64,000 nucleotides of DNA, from NCBI RefSeq assembly GCF_020511115.1, contig NZ_JAJAVH010000001.1:558001-622000 (forward strand), read 5' to 3'. The notes under the pieces were generated by a model that saw nothing but the letters and a program-made list of their open reading frames with translations, was not told the DNA's origin and did not search any database. The translations under genes and the position numbers were made by a program. This DNA is from Luteimonas panaciterrae (GTDB taxonomy: Bacteria > Pseudomonadota > Gammaproteobacteria > Xanthomonadales > Xanthomonadaceae). Of the stretch, positions 1 to 9,657 are shown piece by piece (position 1 is the stretch's first letter; every line of letters starts with the position of its first letter).

Positions 1-1302
1 GCCGGAAGAAGGCACGACGTTGTTGTAGGCGCGGGCCAGGCGGGTGATGGAGTCGAGCAGGATGACGACATCCTTCTTGTGCTCGACCAGGCGCTTGGCG
101 CGTTCGATCACCATCTCGGCGACCTGCACGTGGCGCGCGGCCGGCTCGTCGAAGGTGGAGGAGACCACTTCGCCGCGCACGGTGCGCTGCATTTCGGTCA
201 CTTCCTCGGGGCGCTCGTCCACCAGCAGCACGATCAGGTGCACGTCGGGGTGGTTGCTGGTGATGGCGGTGGCAACCTGCTGCATCATCATCGTCTTACC
301 GGCTTTCGGCGGCGAGACGATCAGCGCGCGCTGGCCTTTGCCCTGCGGGGCCATCAGGTCGAGGATGCGGCCGGTGATGTCCTCGGTGGAGCCATCGCCG
401 CGTTCGAGCTTGAAGCGCTTGCGCGGGAACAGCGGGGTGAGGTTCTCGAACAGCACTTTGCCGCGGCTGGCTTCCAGCGGTTCGCCGTTGATGGTGTCGA
501 CGATGGCCAGGGCGAAGTAGCGCTCGCCGTCCTTCGGCCAGCGGATGCGGCCGGAGAGATGGTCGCCGGTACGCAGGTTGAAGCGGCGGATCTGGCTGGG
601 CGAGATGTAGGTGTCGTCCGGGCCGGCCAGGTAGCTGGCCTCGGCCGAGCGCAGGAAGCCGTAGCCGTCGGGCAGGATTTCCAGCACGCCGTCGGCGGCG
701 ACGCCCTCGCCGTGGCGGGTGAGCACCTTCAGCAGGGCGAAGATGACATCCTGCTTGCGGGCGCGGGCCACGCCTTCGTGGATGTTGAGCTGTTCGGCGA
801 TGTCGAGCAGCTTCTGCGCCGGCATGCGCTTGAGGTCGCCGAGCGAGTACAGCGGGAAGCCTTCGGGGATGTTCGGCGGCGGCAGGCGCTGCGCCTGGTC
901 GTTGTTGCCGTCTTCGCGGGGCAGGCCGTCTTCACGGTAGCCGCGGTTGTTGTTGCGGTCGCGGCGATTGCGGAAGCGGTCGCGGCGGTTGTGGCGGTTG
1001 CCGAAGTCGTTGCCCTGCTGCTGCGAGCGCTGCTCGCCGCCGTCCTGGCCGTTGCCATTGTTGGGGTTGCCGCCGCCGTTGCTGAAGGACTCAGAAGAAG
1101 CGGCGGGCGCTTCGGCGTGCTGGGCGGGAGGCGGTGGGGGCGGCGCCGGCGGTGGCGCGGTCTGGGCCGGAGGCGGTGGAGCGAGAGGGAGTGGCGCGGT
1201 TTCGGGCGCGTCGGCCGTGGTTTTGGCGGCCTTGGTGGTGCGCACGGTTTTGCGCACGCGCTTCACGGCGGTATCGCCGGAATCGGAAGTTTTGTTGGAC
1301 AA
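1..1302 (-). CDS. rho: Transcription termination factor Rho, 3' end cut by the window edge
   Basis: Hexameric RNA helicase that terminates untranslated transcripts. The visible 434 codons contain the Rho N-terminal helical domain (from about residue 145), the cold-shock-like RNA-binding fold ([33 protein letters not shown]), the Walker A motif PPKAGKT and the Walker B region [16 protein letters not shown]; the rest of the ATPase lies beyond base 1. The start is taken as TTG at 1302, because GAGGA lies about 10 bases upstream and no better in-frame start is seen. Oddly, about 145 extra residues precede the domain at which E. coli Rho begins. They are Pro/Ala-rich and then rich in Asn, Arg, Gln and Gly, with no recognisable fold. 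trxA lies upstream on the same strand, as in related genomes. Confidence 0.96.
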   Translation of the reverse strand, partial: MSNKTSDSGDTAVKRVRKTVRTTKAAKTTADAPETAPLPLAPPPPAQTAPPPAPPPPPPAQHAEAPAASSESFSNGGGNPNNGNGQDGGEQRSQQQGNDFGNRHNRRDRFRNRRDRNNNRGYREDGLPREDGNNDQAQRLPPPNIPEGFPLYSLGDLKRMPAQKLLDIAEQLNIHEGVARARKQDVIFALLKVLTRHGEGVAADGVLEILPDGYGFLRSAEASYLAGPDDTYISPSQIRRFNLRTGDHLSGRIRWPKDGERYFALAIVDTINGEPLEASRGKVLFENLTPLFPRKRFKLERGDGSTEDITGRILDLMAPQGKGQRALIVSPPKAGKTMMMQQVATAITSNHPDVHLIVLLVDERPEEVTEMQRTVRGEVVSSTFDEPAARHVQVAEMVIERAKRLVEHKKDVVILLDSITRLARAYNNVVPSSG

Positions 1303-1602
1303 GTGCGAATTCCTCGCTAGCTGCGAGCGTCCGCAGAAGGCGGACGGGATGTGGAAAGAGGAGGCTTCGAGATGGGTGCGGCGTGTGGATCGCGGTGGGC
1401 CGCGCCGATTGAACCGCCGGTTATGAGAAAACTAGCACCGACCAGACACGTCGGCAAGCGCCGGGTGTGTGATGGTTCATCGAAGCCTGTGGTCAGGGCT
1501 GACGGGGAGGGCGCCAGGCCACGATTCGGAGATGGGGGCAATGCCCCGGAAATCAAGCATTTCGCGCGCGCCAGCGGGTGTTGCGCCGGCGCGCCGGGGC
1601 GC
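1303..1602. other. trxA-rho spacer, no gene recognised
   Basis: This 300-base spacer separates the trxA stop from the rho start. A GC-rich inverted sequence lies just after the trxA stop (about 1575-1600), without a clear T-tract. The only open frames are short and have no recognisable product. The spacer may hold a rho promoter or leader, but none can be assigned from sequence alone. Confidence 0.4.
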
Positions 1603-1929
1603 TCAGAGCGCCTTGTCGATCATTTGCGCGAGCTGCGCCTTGCCGACCGCGCCGATCTGGGTGGCCTGGACCTGGCCGTCCTTGAACAGCAGCAGCATGG
1701 GGATCGAGCGCACGTGGTACTTCATCGCGGTGCCGCGATTCTGGTCGACGTTGACCTTGGCGATGCGGACCTTGCCGTCGTAGGTCTCGGCCAGCTCGTC
1801 CAGGGCGGGGGCGATCATCTTGCACGGACCGCACCATTCGGCCCAGAAATCGACCAGCACGGGCTCGGACGACTGCAGCACGGCTGTGTCGAAATCGGCG
1901 TCGGTGGCGTGGATGATCTTGTCGCTCAC
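1603..1929 (-). CDS. trxA: Thioredoxin 1
   Basis: A 108-residue cytoplasmic dithiol reductant with the active site WCGPC (Cys33 and Cys36), the preceding VDFWAEW strand and the cis-proline segment SIPMLLLF. The length is exactly that of E. coli TrxA when translation starts at GTG 1929, which is preceded by CAGGAG at good spacing. An in-frame ATG further upstream would add a non-conserved dozen residues and is not preferred. It is followed by rho on the same strand and diverges from rhlB, a conserved arrangement. Confidence 0.97.
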   Translation of the reverse strand: MSDKIIHATDADFDTAVLQSSEPVLVDFWAEWCGPCKMIAPALDELAETYDGKVRIAKVNVDQNRGTAMKYHVRSIPMLLLFKDGQVQATQIGAVGKAQLAQMIDKAL

Positions 1930-2159
1930 TGCAATCTCCTGGTCAATCAAGGGGATATAAATCACATGGCGCCGCGTGGCGGTACCGGTTAACTGTTAAA
2001 CTGGGGTAAGGCGCGACCGTTTCAAGAGTCATTTCAAGAGCGAGCGGCCGAACCAAGGAGGGCGGTTCCGAAGCCGTGGCCGAACATTCGGCCGGCGCAG
2101 CCAGTCTGCGCGGCGGCCGCCATCCACGCAAGCGCATCGATGCGCACACTGCATTCTTC

Positions 2160-3887
<1,728 letters not shown>

Positions 3888-3892
3888 ATTTT

Positions 3893-4051
3893 CCCTTCTC
3901 CCTCCGGGAGATCGAAGCCGCTTCAAGCGGCTGAGGGGCGCGAAGCGCCGGATGAGGGCGGGGAGAGTCATTGCCCTGGGAGCGCTCCATGGCGCATCCA
4001 CTTCCCCACCCTCATCCGCCCTTCGGGCACCTTCTCCCTGAGGGAGAAGGG
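3893..4051. repeat. REP-like inverted doublet
   Basis: Two halves of about 50-60 bases face each other. The left half begins CCCTTCTCCCTCCGGGAGA and runs through a GCGCGAAGCGC hairpin into GGATGAGGGCGGGGA. The reverse complement of the right half reads CCCTTCTCCCTCAGGGAGAA, then CCCGAAGGGCGGATGAGGG. Each half can fold on itself and the two can pair with each other. A related doublet lies at 19005-19128. Position between rhlB and ftsE suggests a dispersed intergenic element of the REP/BIME type. Confidence 0.75.
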
Positions 4052-4077
4052 TAAAAGGCTTCAGGCATAATCACAGC

Positions 4078-4767
4078 ATGAGCGTCCTCCGCTTCGACAA
4101 CGTCAGCAAGCAGTATCCGGGCGGCCACGCGGCGCTCTCGGACGTCAGTTTCGAAGTGCAGGCCGGCGAGATGCTGTTCATCACCGGCCATTCCGGCGCC
4201 GGCAAGAGCACGCTGCTCAAGCTCATCCATCTCTCCGAGCGGCCGAGCCGTGGCGCCGTGCTGTTCGGCGAACGCAATCTGATGAAGGTGCGCGGCCGTC
4301 GCGTCGCGCTGCACCGGCGCGAGGTCGGCGTGGTGTTCCAGGATCATCGCCTGCTCACCGATCGCAGCGTGTTCGAGAACGTGGCGCTGCCGCTGATCCT
4401 GCGCGGCATGCGCCGTGGCGAGATCGCGCGGCGCGTGCGCAGCGTGCTGGAGAAGCTCGGCCTGGGCGCGCGTGAACGCGCGCTGCCTTCGCAGCTGTCG
4501 GCCGGCGAGCAGCAACGCGTGGGCATCGCGCGGGCGATGGTGTCCGAGCCGCAACTGCTGGTCGCCGACGAACCCACCGGCAATCTCGATCCGACCTTGT
4601 CGGCCGAGATCATGACGCTGTTCTCCTCGCTGCCCGCACGCGGCACGAGTGTGCTGATCGCCAGCCACGATCTCGGTCTGGTCAAGCGCATGAAGAAGCG
4701 GGTGCTCGTGCTCGATCACGGCACGCTCGCCGACGACATCTCGCCGGAGGATCTTGCCGATGAGTGA
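4078..4767 (+). CDS. ftsE: Cell division ATP-binding protein FtsE
   Basis: ATPase subunit of the FtsEX divisome complex, which couples ATP hydrolysis to septal peptidoglycan hydrolase activation. The 229-residue protein has Walker A GHSGAGKST (37-45), the signature LSAGEQQRVGIARAM and Walker B LLVADEPTGNLDP. The signature reads LSAGE rather than the usual LSGGE. The gene overlaps ftsX by 8 bases, so the two are translationally coupled. In many gammaproteobacteria rpoH follows ftsX; here a response regulator does. Confidence 0.96.
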   Translation: MSVLRFDNVSKQYPGGHAALSDVSFEVQAGEMLFITGHSGAGKSTLLKLIHLSERPSRGAVLFGERNLMKVRGRRVALHRREVGVVFQDHRLLTDRSVFENVALPLILRGMRRGEIARRVRSVLEKLGLGARERALPSQLSAGEQQRVGIARAMVSEPQLLVADEPTGNLDPTLSAEIMTLFSSLPARGTSVLIASHDLGLVKRMKKRVLVLDHGTLADDISPEDLADE

Positions 4768-5767
4768 CGCCCCGCAGGCGCCCGCGACGCGCGCCAATCC
4801 GCTTGCGCAGGTGGTGGCGGGCGCCGAGCCGCTGATGCGCGTGCCGTCTCCGAAACCCAGTCCCGTCGGCACCTGGTTCGATCATCATCTCTACAGCTTC
4901 GTCGCCAGCCTCGGCCGCGTGCTGGGCAAACCGTGGGCGACGCTGCTCACCATCGGCGTGATGGCGGTGGCGCTGGCGTTGCCGCTCGGCTTGTGGCTGG
5001 TGCTGGGCAATGTCGAACGCTTCGCCGGGCATGTGGAACAGTCGCGCGAGATCAGCGTCTTTCTCAAGCAGGACGTGGATGCCGCGCGCGCGGAAGCGCT
5101 GGCGCAGGATCTGCGCGGCCGCCGCAATGTCGGCAAGGTCGAACTGCGCACGCCGCAGCAGGGGCTCGATGAACTGCGCGACAAAGGCGGTCTCGGCGAT
5201 GCGATCGACGCGGCGGGAAACAATCCGCTGCCCTTCCTGCTGATCATCACGCCAAAGGGCGACGAGACCATGCTCGCCGACGGACTGCGGCAACTGCCGG
5301 AAGCCGATGTGGTGCAGCACGACGCGCAATGGCGCGCGCGGCTCGACGATTGGCTGCGTTTCGGCACCCGCGTCGCCTGGGTGCTGGCGGCGCTGCTCAG
5401 CCTCGGCGCGCTGCTGGTGGTGGGCAACACCGTGCGTCTGGACATCCAGTCGCGGCGCGAGGAAATCGGCGTGCTGCAGTTGCTGGGCGCCACCGACGGC
5501 TTCATTCGCCGGCCGTTCCTGTATCTGGGCGCGTGGTACGGCCTGGCGGCCGGTGCCGCCGCGATCGGGCTGCTGACGGCGATGGGGTTCGCGCTGCAGG
5601 AGCCGCTGGCGGAATTGGCGCGCAGCTATGGCAGTCATTTTGAACTGGCAGGCTTCACACCCATGCAGATCCTGATCGTGCTGATCGGCGCCGCCTTGCT
5701 CGGCTGGCTGGGCGGAGGCCTGGTCACCGGCCACTTCCTGCGCCAGACCCGTCCGACCGAAACCTGA
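4760..5767 (+). CDS. ftsX: Cell division permease-like protein FtsX
   Basis: Inner-membrane partner of FtsE, 335 residues, with four predicted membrane segments. The first is around residues 50-75 (WATLLTIGVMAVALALPLG), followed by a periplasmic loop, and three lie in the C-terminal half, which has the FtsX/MacB-like permease pattern. The start ATG at 4760 follows GGAGG at 4746-4750 and lies inside the 3' end of ftsE. A TTG-initiated form two codons longer is possible but unnecessary. Confidence 0.95.
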   Translation: MSDAPQAPATRANPLAQVVAGAEPLMRVPSPKPSPVGTWFDHHLYSFVASLGRVLGKPWATLLTIGVMAVALALPLGLWLVLGNVERFAGHVEQSREISVFLKQDVDAARAEALAQDLRGRRNVGKVELRTPQQGLDELRDKGGLGDAIDAAGNNPLPFLLIITPKGDETMLADGLRQLPEADVVQHDAQWRARLDDWLRFGTRVAWVLAALLSLGALLVVGNTVRLDIQSRREEIGVLQLLGATDGFIRRPFLYLGAWYGLAAGAAAIGLLTAMGFALQEPLAELARSYGSHFELAGFTPMQILIVLIGAALLGWLGGGLVTGHFLRQTRPTET

Positions 5768-5777
5768 CCTCGCGATC

Positions 5778-6611
5778 ATGGCCGCAGCCCAGGACCTCCG
5801 CCACGTTGCCAGCGATGCACCGCGGGTGATGGTGGTCGACGGCTCGCGGATGATGCGCAAATTGATCGGCGATGTGCTGCTGCGCGAATTGCCCAACGTC
5901 GAGGTGATCGGTTGCAGCGGTTTGGCGGAAGCCGCCGCGGCGCTGGCTTCCACGCCCGTCGACCTCGTCACCACCGCGCTGGTGCTACCCGACGGCGACG
6001 GCCTGCGGCTCGCGCAGGCGGTGCGCACCGCGGCGGGCCAGCGCTACATGCCGGTGATCGTGATTTCCGGCGATGCGCAGTCGCATCTGGAGAATCGGCG
6101 GTTCACCGAGGATGTCACCGACTATTTCGACAAGTCGCTCGGTCATCATGCGCTGGCGGCGTTCATTCGCGGCTACGTACAGCCGGAGCCGATTCCAGGC
6201 GCGCACGTGCTCTACATCGAGGACAGCCGCACTGTCGCGCTGGCGACGATGCGCATGCTGCAGGCGCGGGCGATGCGCGTCACCCACGTCGTCAGCGCCG
6301 AGGCGGCGCTGGATTTCCTGCGCGAGCGGCGCGATGCCGGCGACGCGCCGGGCGCGGATCTCGTGCTGACCGACGTCTATCTGAAAGGCGCGCTCGACGG
6401 GCGCGACGTGCTCACCGCCGTGCGCAACGAATTCGGCTACGGCAAGCGCCGCCTGCCGGTGCTGGTGATGACCGGCGATGCCAATCGCGACAACCAGTCG
6501 ACGCTGCTGCGCGAAGGCGCGAACGATCTGGTGATCAAGCCGATCGAGGAGCGGTTGCTGGTGACGAAGGCGTTGTTCCAGTTGCGGTTGGCGCGGATCT
6601 CGGAGCACTAG
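5778..6611 (+). CDS. Response regulator with two receiver domains, no output domain
   Basis: A 277-residue protein made of two REC domains in series. The second (about 142-277) is complete: acidic ED at 148-149, phospho-acceptor Asp199 in LVLTDVYL, the MTGD segment and Lys in VIKPIEE. The first (about 15-135) keeps Asp21, the ISGD segment and Lys119, but the acceptor position in LVTTALVLPDGDG is Ala67. Only one half should therefore be phosphorylated by the usual route. No DNA-binding, enzymatic or GGDEF domain follows. It starts 10 bases after ftsX and may be cotranscribed. The partner kinase is not in this window. Roles in motility, twitching or development are possible; none can be chosen. 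Confidence 0.88.
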   Translation: MAAAQDLRHVASDAPRVMVVDGSRMMRKLIGDVLLRELPNVEVIGCSGLAEAAAALASTPVDLVTTALVLPDGDGLRLAQAVRTAAGQRYMPVIVISGDAQSHLENRRFTEDVTDYFDKSLGHHALAAFIRGYVQPEPIPGAHVLYIEDSRTVALATMRMLQARAMRVTHVVSAEAALDFLRERRDAGDAPGADLVLTDVYLKGALDGRDVLTAVRNEFGYGKRRLPVLVMTGDANRDNQSTLLREGANDLVIKPIEERLLVTKALFQLRLARISEH

Positions 6612-6616
6612 CTTCT

Positions 6617-7063
6617 ATGGCAACAGCAAAGCAACAGTTGGGCACATGGGGCGAGAAGTTGGTTGCGGCAAAGTGCACCTGCCCCAAGTGCAAGCGGCCA
6701 AAGACGCTGAAGCTTCTACCGCCAAATTTCAAATGTGCTGACCTTATTTGTGACTTCTGCGGGTTCTTGGCGCAAGTGAAAGCCATGACAGTCCCCGTCG
6801 TTTCGCCTCTGCCCAAGCAGGTTCTCGGGGCTGCTTGGGGGCCGCAAAAGGAACGGATGGATTCTGGCATCTACTTCCCGCTCTTCTTGGTTCTAAAAGC
6901 GCCGGCTGCTCAGGCCGTCTACTACTTGCCAGTGGATTTCCAGAGTCCTGCGCTGTTCTCTGCTCGTAAGCCACTCTCTGCTTCGGCCAGACGTGCCGGC
7001 TGGCAAGGCTTCATGTATGTTCTTGGAGCGGTGCCGGAAGGGGCATTCGTTCGTCTGCTTTAA
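6617..7063 (+). CDS. Small DpnI-like zinc/PD-(D/E)XK nuclease-fold protein
   Basis: A 148-residue protein starting MATAKQQLGTWGE. It holds a Cys pair CPKC (22-25), then ADLICDFC with Asp42 and Cys45/Cys48, then QVK (53-55). As recalled for the restriction enzyme DpnI, the zinc Cys pairs and catalytic D-E-K are spaced D, +3 C, +3 C, +5 E, +2 K; this protein matches that spacing with Gln replacing Glu. Gln at this place is known in Mrr-like nucleases. The DpnI winged-helix specificity domain is absent. Base composition is clearly lower in GC: 27 of 60 at 6721-6780 and 30 of 60 at 6841-6900. It sits 5 bases after the response regulator but appears unrelated to it. No methylase gene is adjacent. 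Acquisition by transfer is inferred. Confidence 0.7.
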   Translation: MATAKQQLGTWGEKLVAAKCTCPKCKRPKTLKLLPPNFKCADLICDFCGFLAQVKAMTVPVVSPLPKQVLGAAWGPQKERMDSGIYFPLFLVLKAPAAQAVYYLPVDFQSPALFSARKPLSASARRAGWQGFMYVLGAVPEGAFVRLL

Positions 7064-7077
7064 CGGCCGAATAAGCA

Positions 7078-7144
7078 GACGCCACGTCGCGGCGTCGCTT
7101 AATTCAAGCGTAGACCGCCTTTTGAGACAAAAGCGGGTACGCTT
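7078..7144. repeat. Two consecutive hairpins between the DpnI-like gene and ung
   Basis: The first inverted repeat has arms GACGCC and GGCGTC (7078-7096). The second is a long imperfect hairpin (7106-7144): AAGCGTA pairs with TACGCTT, CCG with CGG and CTTTTG with CAAAAG around an AGA loop, giving about 16 pairs. No T-tract follows on either strand, so Rho-independent termination is uncertain. The hairpins may mark the downstream edge of the transferred gene. Confidence 0.55.
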
Positions 7145-7173
7145 CGACATCTTCCGTTCCACGATTCCGTTCC

Positions 7174-7896
7174 ATGTCCGACGACGATCGCATCAAGCTC
7201 GAACCTTCTTGGAAAGCGCACGTCGGCGACTACCTGCAGCGCGACGAGATGCGCGCGCTCTCGCAATTCCTCCGAGAACGCAAGGCGGCCGGCGCGCGCA
7301 TCTATCCGCCGGCGTCGCGTATCTTCGCCGCTTTCGATGCCACGCCGTTCGATGCGGTGAAGGTGGTGATCCTGGGGCAGGATCCGTATCACGGGCCGGG
7401 TCAGGCGCATGGTTTGTGTTTTTCGGTGCTGCCGGGCGTGCCGGTGCCGCCGTCGCTGGACAATATGTACAAGGAGCTCCAGCGCGATCCCGGCGTCACG
7501 CCATCGTTTCGGCGTCCCGATCACGGCTATCTGATGCCGTGGGCCGAGCGCGGCGTGCTGCTGCTCAACGCGGTGCTGACGGTGGAGGAGGGACGCGCCG
7601 GCGCGCATCAGGGCAAGGGCTGGGAAGGTTTCACCGATCATGTGGTCGACACGCTCAATCGCGAGCGTGAGGGATTGGTGTTCCTGCTCTGGGGCAGTTA
7701 CGCGCAGGCCAAGGGCCGGGTGATCGACGTGCGCAAGCATCGCGTGCTGAAGACGACGCATCCCTCGCCGTTGTCGGCGCATCGCGGCTTTCTCGGCAGC
7801 GGGCATTTCTCCGCGACCAACGATTACCTCACGCGCCGTGGTGCGACGCCGATCGACTGGTCGCTGCCGCCGCGCGCCGAACTGATCGTGAAGTGA
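7174..7896 (+). CDS. ung: Uracil-DNA glycosylase, family 1
   Basis: Base-excision repair enzyme that removes uracil from DNA. The 240-residue product has the water-activating motif GQDPYH (68-73, Asp70), the uracil-binding [10 protein letters not shown] segment and the leucine-loop motif [11 protein letters not shown] with its catalytic His. Length is close to the family norm (about 225-240). It stands alone after the hairpins at 7078-7144 and is followed 10 bases later by the HipA_2 gene. Confidence 0.97.
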   Translation: MSDDDRIKLEPSWKAHVGDYLQRDEMRALSQFLRERKAAGARIYPPASRIFAAFDATPFDAVKVVILGQDPYHGPGQAHGLCFSVLPGVPVPPSLDNMYKELQRDPGVTPSFRRPDHGYLMPWAERGVLLLNAVLTVEEGRAGAHQGKGWEGFTDHVVDTLNREREGLVFLLWGSYAQAKGRVIDVRKHRVLKTTHPSPLSAHRGFLGSGHFSATNDYLTRRGATPIDWSLPPRAELIVK

Positions 7897-7906
7897 GCAT
7901 GCATTC

Positions 7907-8698
7907 GTGAGCACGCCTTCGATGAGATCGGTCGTCGCCACCCGCTACGTCACGCCGCTGCGTGAGGGCGGTTCGCTGCCGGCGGTGATCGAGGCCGATG
8001 ACGAGGGCATGTACGTGATGAAGTTCCGCGGCGCCGGGCAGGGCGTGAAGGCGTTGATCGCGGAACTGATCGCGGGGGAATTCGCCCGCGCGCTCGGTCT
8101 GCCGGTGCCGGAGATCGTGCTGGTCGAACTCGATCCGGACATGGCACGTACCGAGCCCGACCCTGAGATCCAGCATCTGATCCGCGCCAGCGGCGGGCTC
8201 AATCTCGCGCTGGATTATCTGCCCGGCTCGCTCAACTACGACCCGCTGGTGGATCGCCCGGAAGCGGAGCTGGCCTCGCGCATCGTCTGGTTCGATGCCT
8301 TCGTCAGCAACGTCGACCGCACCGCGCGCAATACCAATCTGCTGATGTGGCATCGCCGGCTGTACCTGATCGATCATGGCGCGGCGCTGTATTTCCATCA
8401 TGACTGGAGCAGTGCATCGCGCAGCGCGGCCGCGCCGTTCGCGATGATCAAGGATCACGTGCTGCTGCCGTTCGCCACGCGCTTGCGCGAGGTCGATCTC
8501 GAACTGGCCGGCCGCGTCGACGAGAGCGCGATCGCGCGCATCGTCTCGCTGGTGCCGGAAAGCTGGTTCGAGGAGGAGCCGGCATTCGACGACGCGGCCC
8601 AGCACCGTCTGGCCTACATCGAATATTTCTGCCGGCGCCTGTCCGGGCGCTCGGCTTTCGTGGAGGAGGCGATCCGTGCCCAGTCCATCCACGTATGA
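7907..8698 (+). CDS. HipA-like kinase domain protein (HipA_2 family)
   Basis: A 263-residue protein resembling the HipA/phosphatidylinositol-kinase-like fold. Kinase-type elements are visible: YVMKFRG with the likely ATP-binding Lys, NVDRTARNTNLL with catalytic Asp and Asn, and YLIDHGAALYF with a metal-binding Asp. The start is GTG at 7907; an ATG five codons later is an alternative. Its 3' end overlaps the DUF3037 gene by 23 bases, a pairing known in many bacteria. It differs from classical HipA, whose partner is the DNA-binding HipB upstream. Substrate and role are unknown; a toxin or protein-kinase function is only a possibility. Confidence 0.8.
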   Translation: MSTPSMRSVVATRYVTPLREGGSLPAVIEADDEGMYVMKFRGAGQGVKALIAELIAGEFARALGLPVPEIVLVELDPDMARTEPDPEIQHLIRASGGLNLALDYLPGSLNYDPLVDRPEAELASRIVWFDAFVSNVDRTARNTNLLMWHRRLYLIDHGAALYFHHDWSSASRSAAAPFAMIKDHVLLPFATRLREVDLELAGRVDESAIARIVSLVPESWFEEEPAFDDAAQHRLAYIEYFCRRLSGRSAFVEEAIRAQSIHV

Positions 8699-9062
8699 CT
8701 ACGCCATCGTGCGCGTGGTGCCGCGCGTGGAGCGCGAGGAGTTCGTCAACGTCGGCGTGATCGTGTCGTGTCCGGACGCGAATCTGCTCACCGCCGCGAT
8801 CGAACTCGACGAGGTGCGTGTGCGCGTGATCGATCCGAGCGTCGATCTTGAGGCGGTGCGCGCCCATCTGGATGCCGTGGTGCGTATCTGTCGCGGTGGC
8901 GCGGAGGCCGCGCCGATCGGTCTGCTGCCGCCGCGCGCACGCTTCCATTGGCTGACCGCGCGACGCAGCGCGATCATCCAGATGTCGCCGGTGCATACCG
9001 GGCGCACGAGCACTCCGGAGGGTGTTCTCGAACACCTGCTGACGCGCATGGTGCGCGTCTGA
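8676..9062 (+). CDS. DUF3037 family protein, partner of the HipA_2 protein
   Basis: A 128-residue protein beginning YDYAIVRVVPRVEREEFVN and VGVIVSCP, the N-terminal signature of DUF3037. The GTG at 8676 lies inside the preceding kinase-like gene, so translation is probably coupled. No DNA-binding motif is evident, so it does not look like a HipB-type antitoxin-repressor. A strong hairpin follows six bases after the stop. The function is unknown; partnership is inferred from overlap and the usual pairing of the two families. Confidence 0.8.
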   Translation: MPSPSTYDYAIVRVVPRVEREEFVNVGVIVSCPDANLLTAAIELDEVRVRVIDPSVDLEAVRAHLDAVVRICRGGAEAAPIGLLPPRARFHWLTARRSAIIQMSPVHTGRTSTPEGVLEHLLTRMVRV

Positions 9063-9068
9063 GAGCCG

Positions 9069-9095
9069 GGTCCGGCACGACGTGCGTGCCGGACC
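9069..9095. terminator. Bidirectional hairpin between convergent genes
   Basis: A perfect 11-bp stem GGTCCGGCACG / CGTGCCGGACC with a five-base loop lies between the DUF3037 stop and the stop of the convergent lipoprotein gene. A short GTTT follows on the plus strand. The T-tract is weak, but the position and stem strength fit a shared terminator. Confidence 0.65.
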
Positions 9096-9102
9096 GTTTC
9101 GC

Positions 9103-9573
9103 TTACTTCTTCGTGAGCTCGAAGTAGCCGATCAGGCGGCGGCCGTCGGTCAGCGGTTCCTTGGTCATCGCCACGGCAATGCGGCGCGGATCGTCACCGA
9201 CCTTCCAGACCGCCACGAGGTCGATGCCGGGATCGTGCCAGCTGTAGCGTTCCTGCGTGCCGCCGAGATCCTGTTCGACATAGTTGCCGACCAGTTTCTC
9301 GACTGCGTTCCAGGTGGTGAAGTCCTTGCGCGTCAGGAAGTAGCGCTGGGCGGTGACGGTGTATTCGCCCTTCATGTAATTGGTGAGCCAGCCGGACAGG
9401 GCCTGTTCGGTCCTGGTCTGTTGCTGCGGTGAAAGCGGCTGACCTTGCGGGTCGCTCCATGCGGGAAGTTGGTCGATCAAGGTGGCATCCTCGGTAGCGG
9501 GACAGCCTGCCGTCATGCCCAGCAGGGCTGTCAGAAGAATGGATTTCAACAGGGGGAAGCGTTGTGGGGCCAT
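9103..9573 (-). CDS. Putative lipoprotein, function unknown
   Basis: A 156-residue protein with an N-terminal hydrophobic segment ending in a lipobox-like GMTAGC, so probably lipidated at about Cys24. The mature part contains QQQTRTEQALSGWLTNYMKGEY and ends in YFELTKK; no enzymatic motif is recognised. The ATG at 9573 follows GGGAG at six bases. It lies 84 bases downstream of the calpain-like gene on the same strand. Whether the two share a transcript or task is unknown. Confidence 0.7.
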   Translation of the reverse strand: MAPQRFPLLKSILLTALLGMTAGCPATEDATLIDQLPAWSDPQGQPLSPQQQTRTEQALSGWLTNYMKGEYTVTAQRYFLTRKDFTTWNAVEKLVGNYVEQDLGGTQERYSWHDPGIDLVAVWKVGDDPRRIAVAMTKEPLTDGRRLIGYFELTKK

Positions 9574-9657
9574 GCCATCTCCCGGAGACCGGTACGCACC
9601 AGTTTGGGTGAACTGTACAACCTCGGTTCCGGCCCGGGATGAAGGCGGCGGGCGGCG

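Noticed and set aside
7907..9062. Classical hipBA toxin-antitoxin locus
   Set aside because: No HipB-like helix-turn-helix protein is present and the kinase is of the shorter HipA_2 type, so the classical label is not justified.
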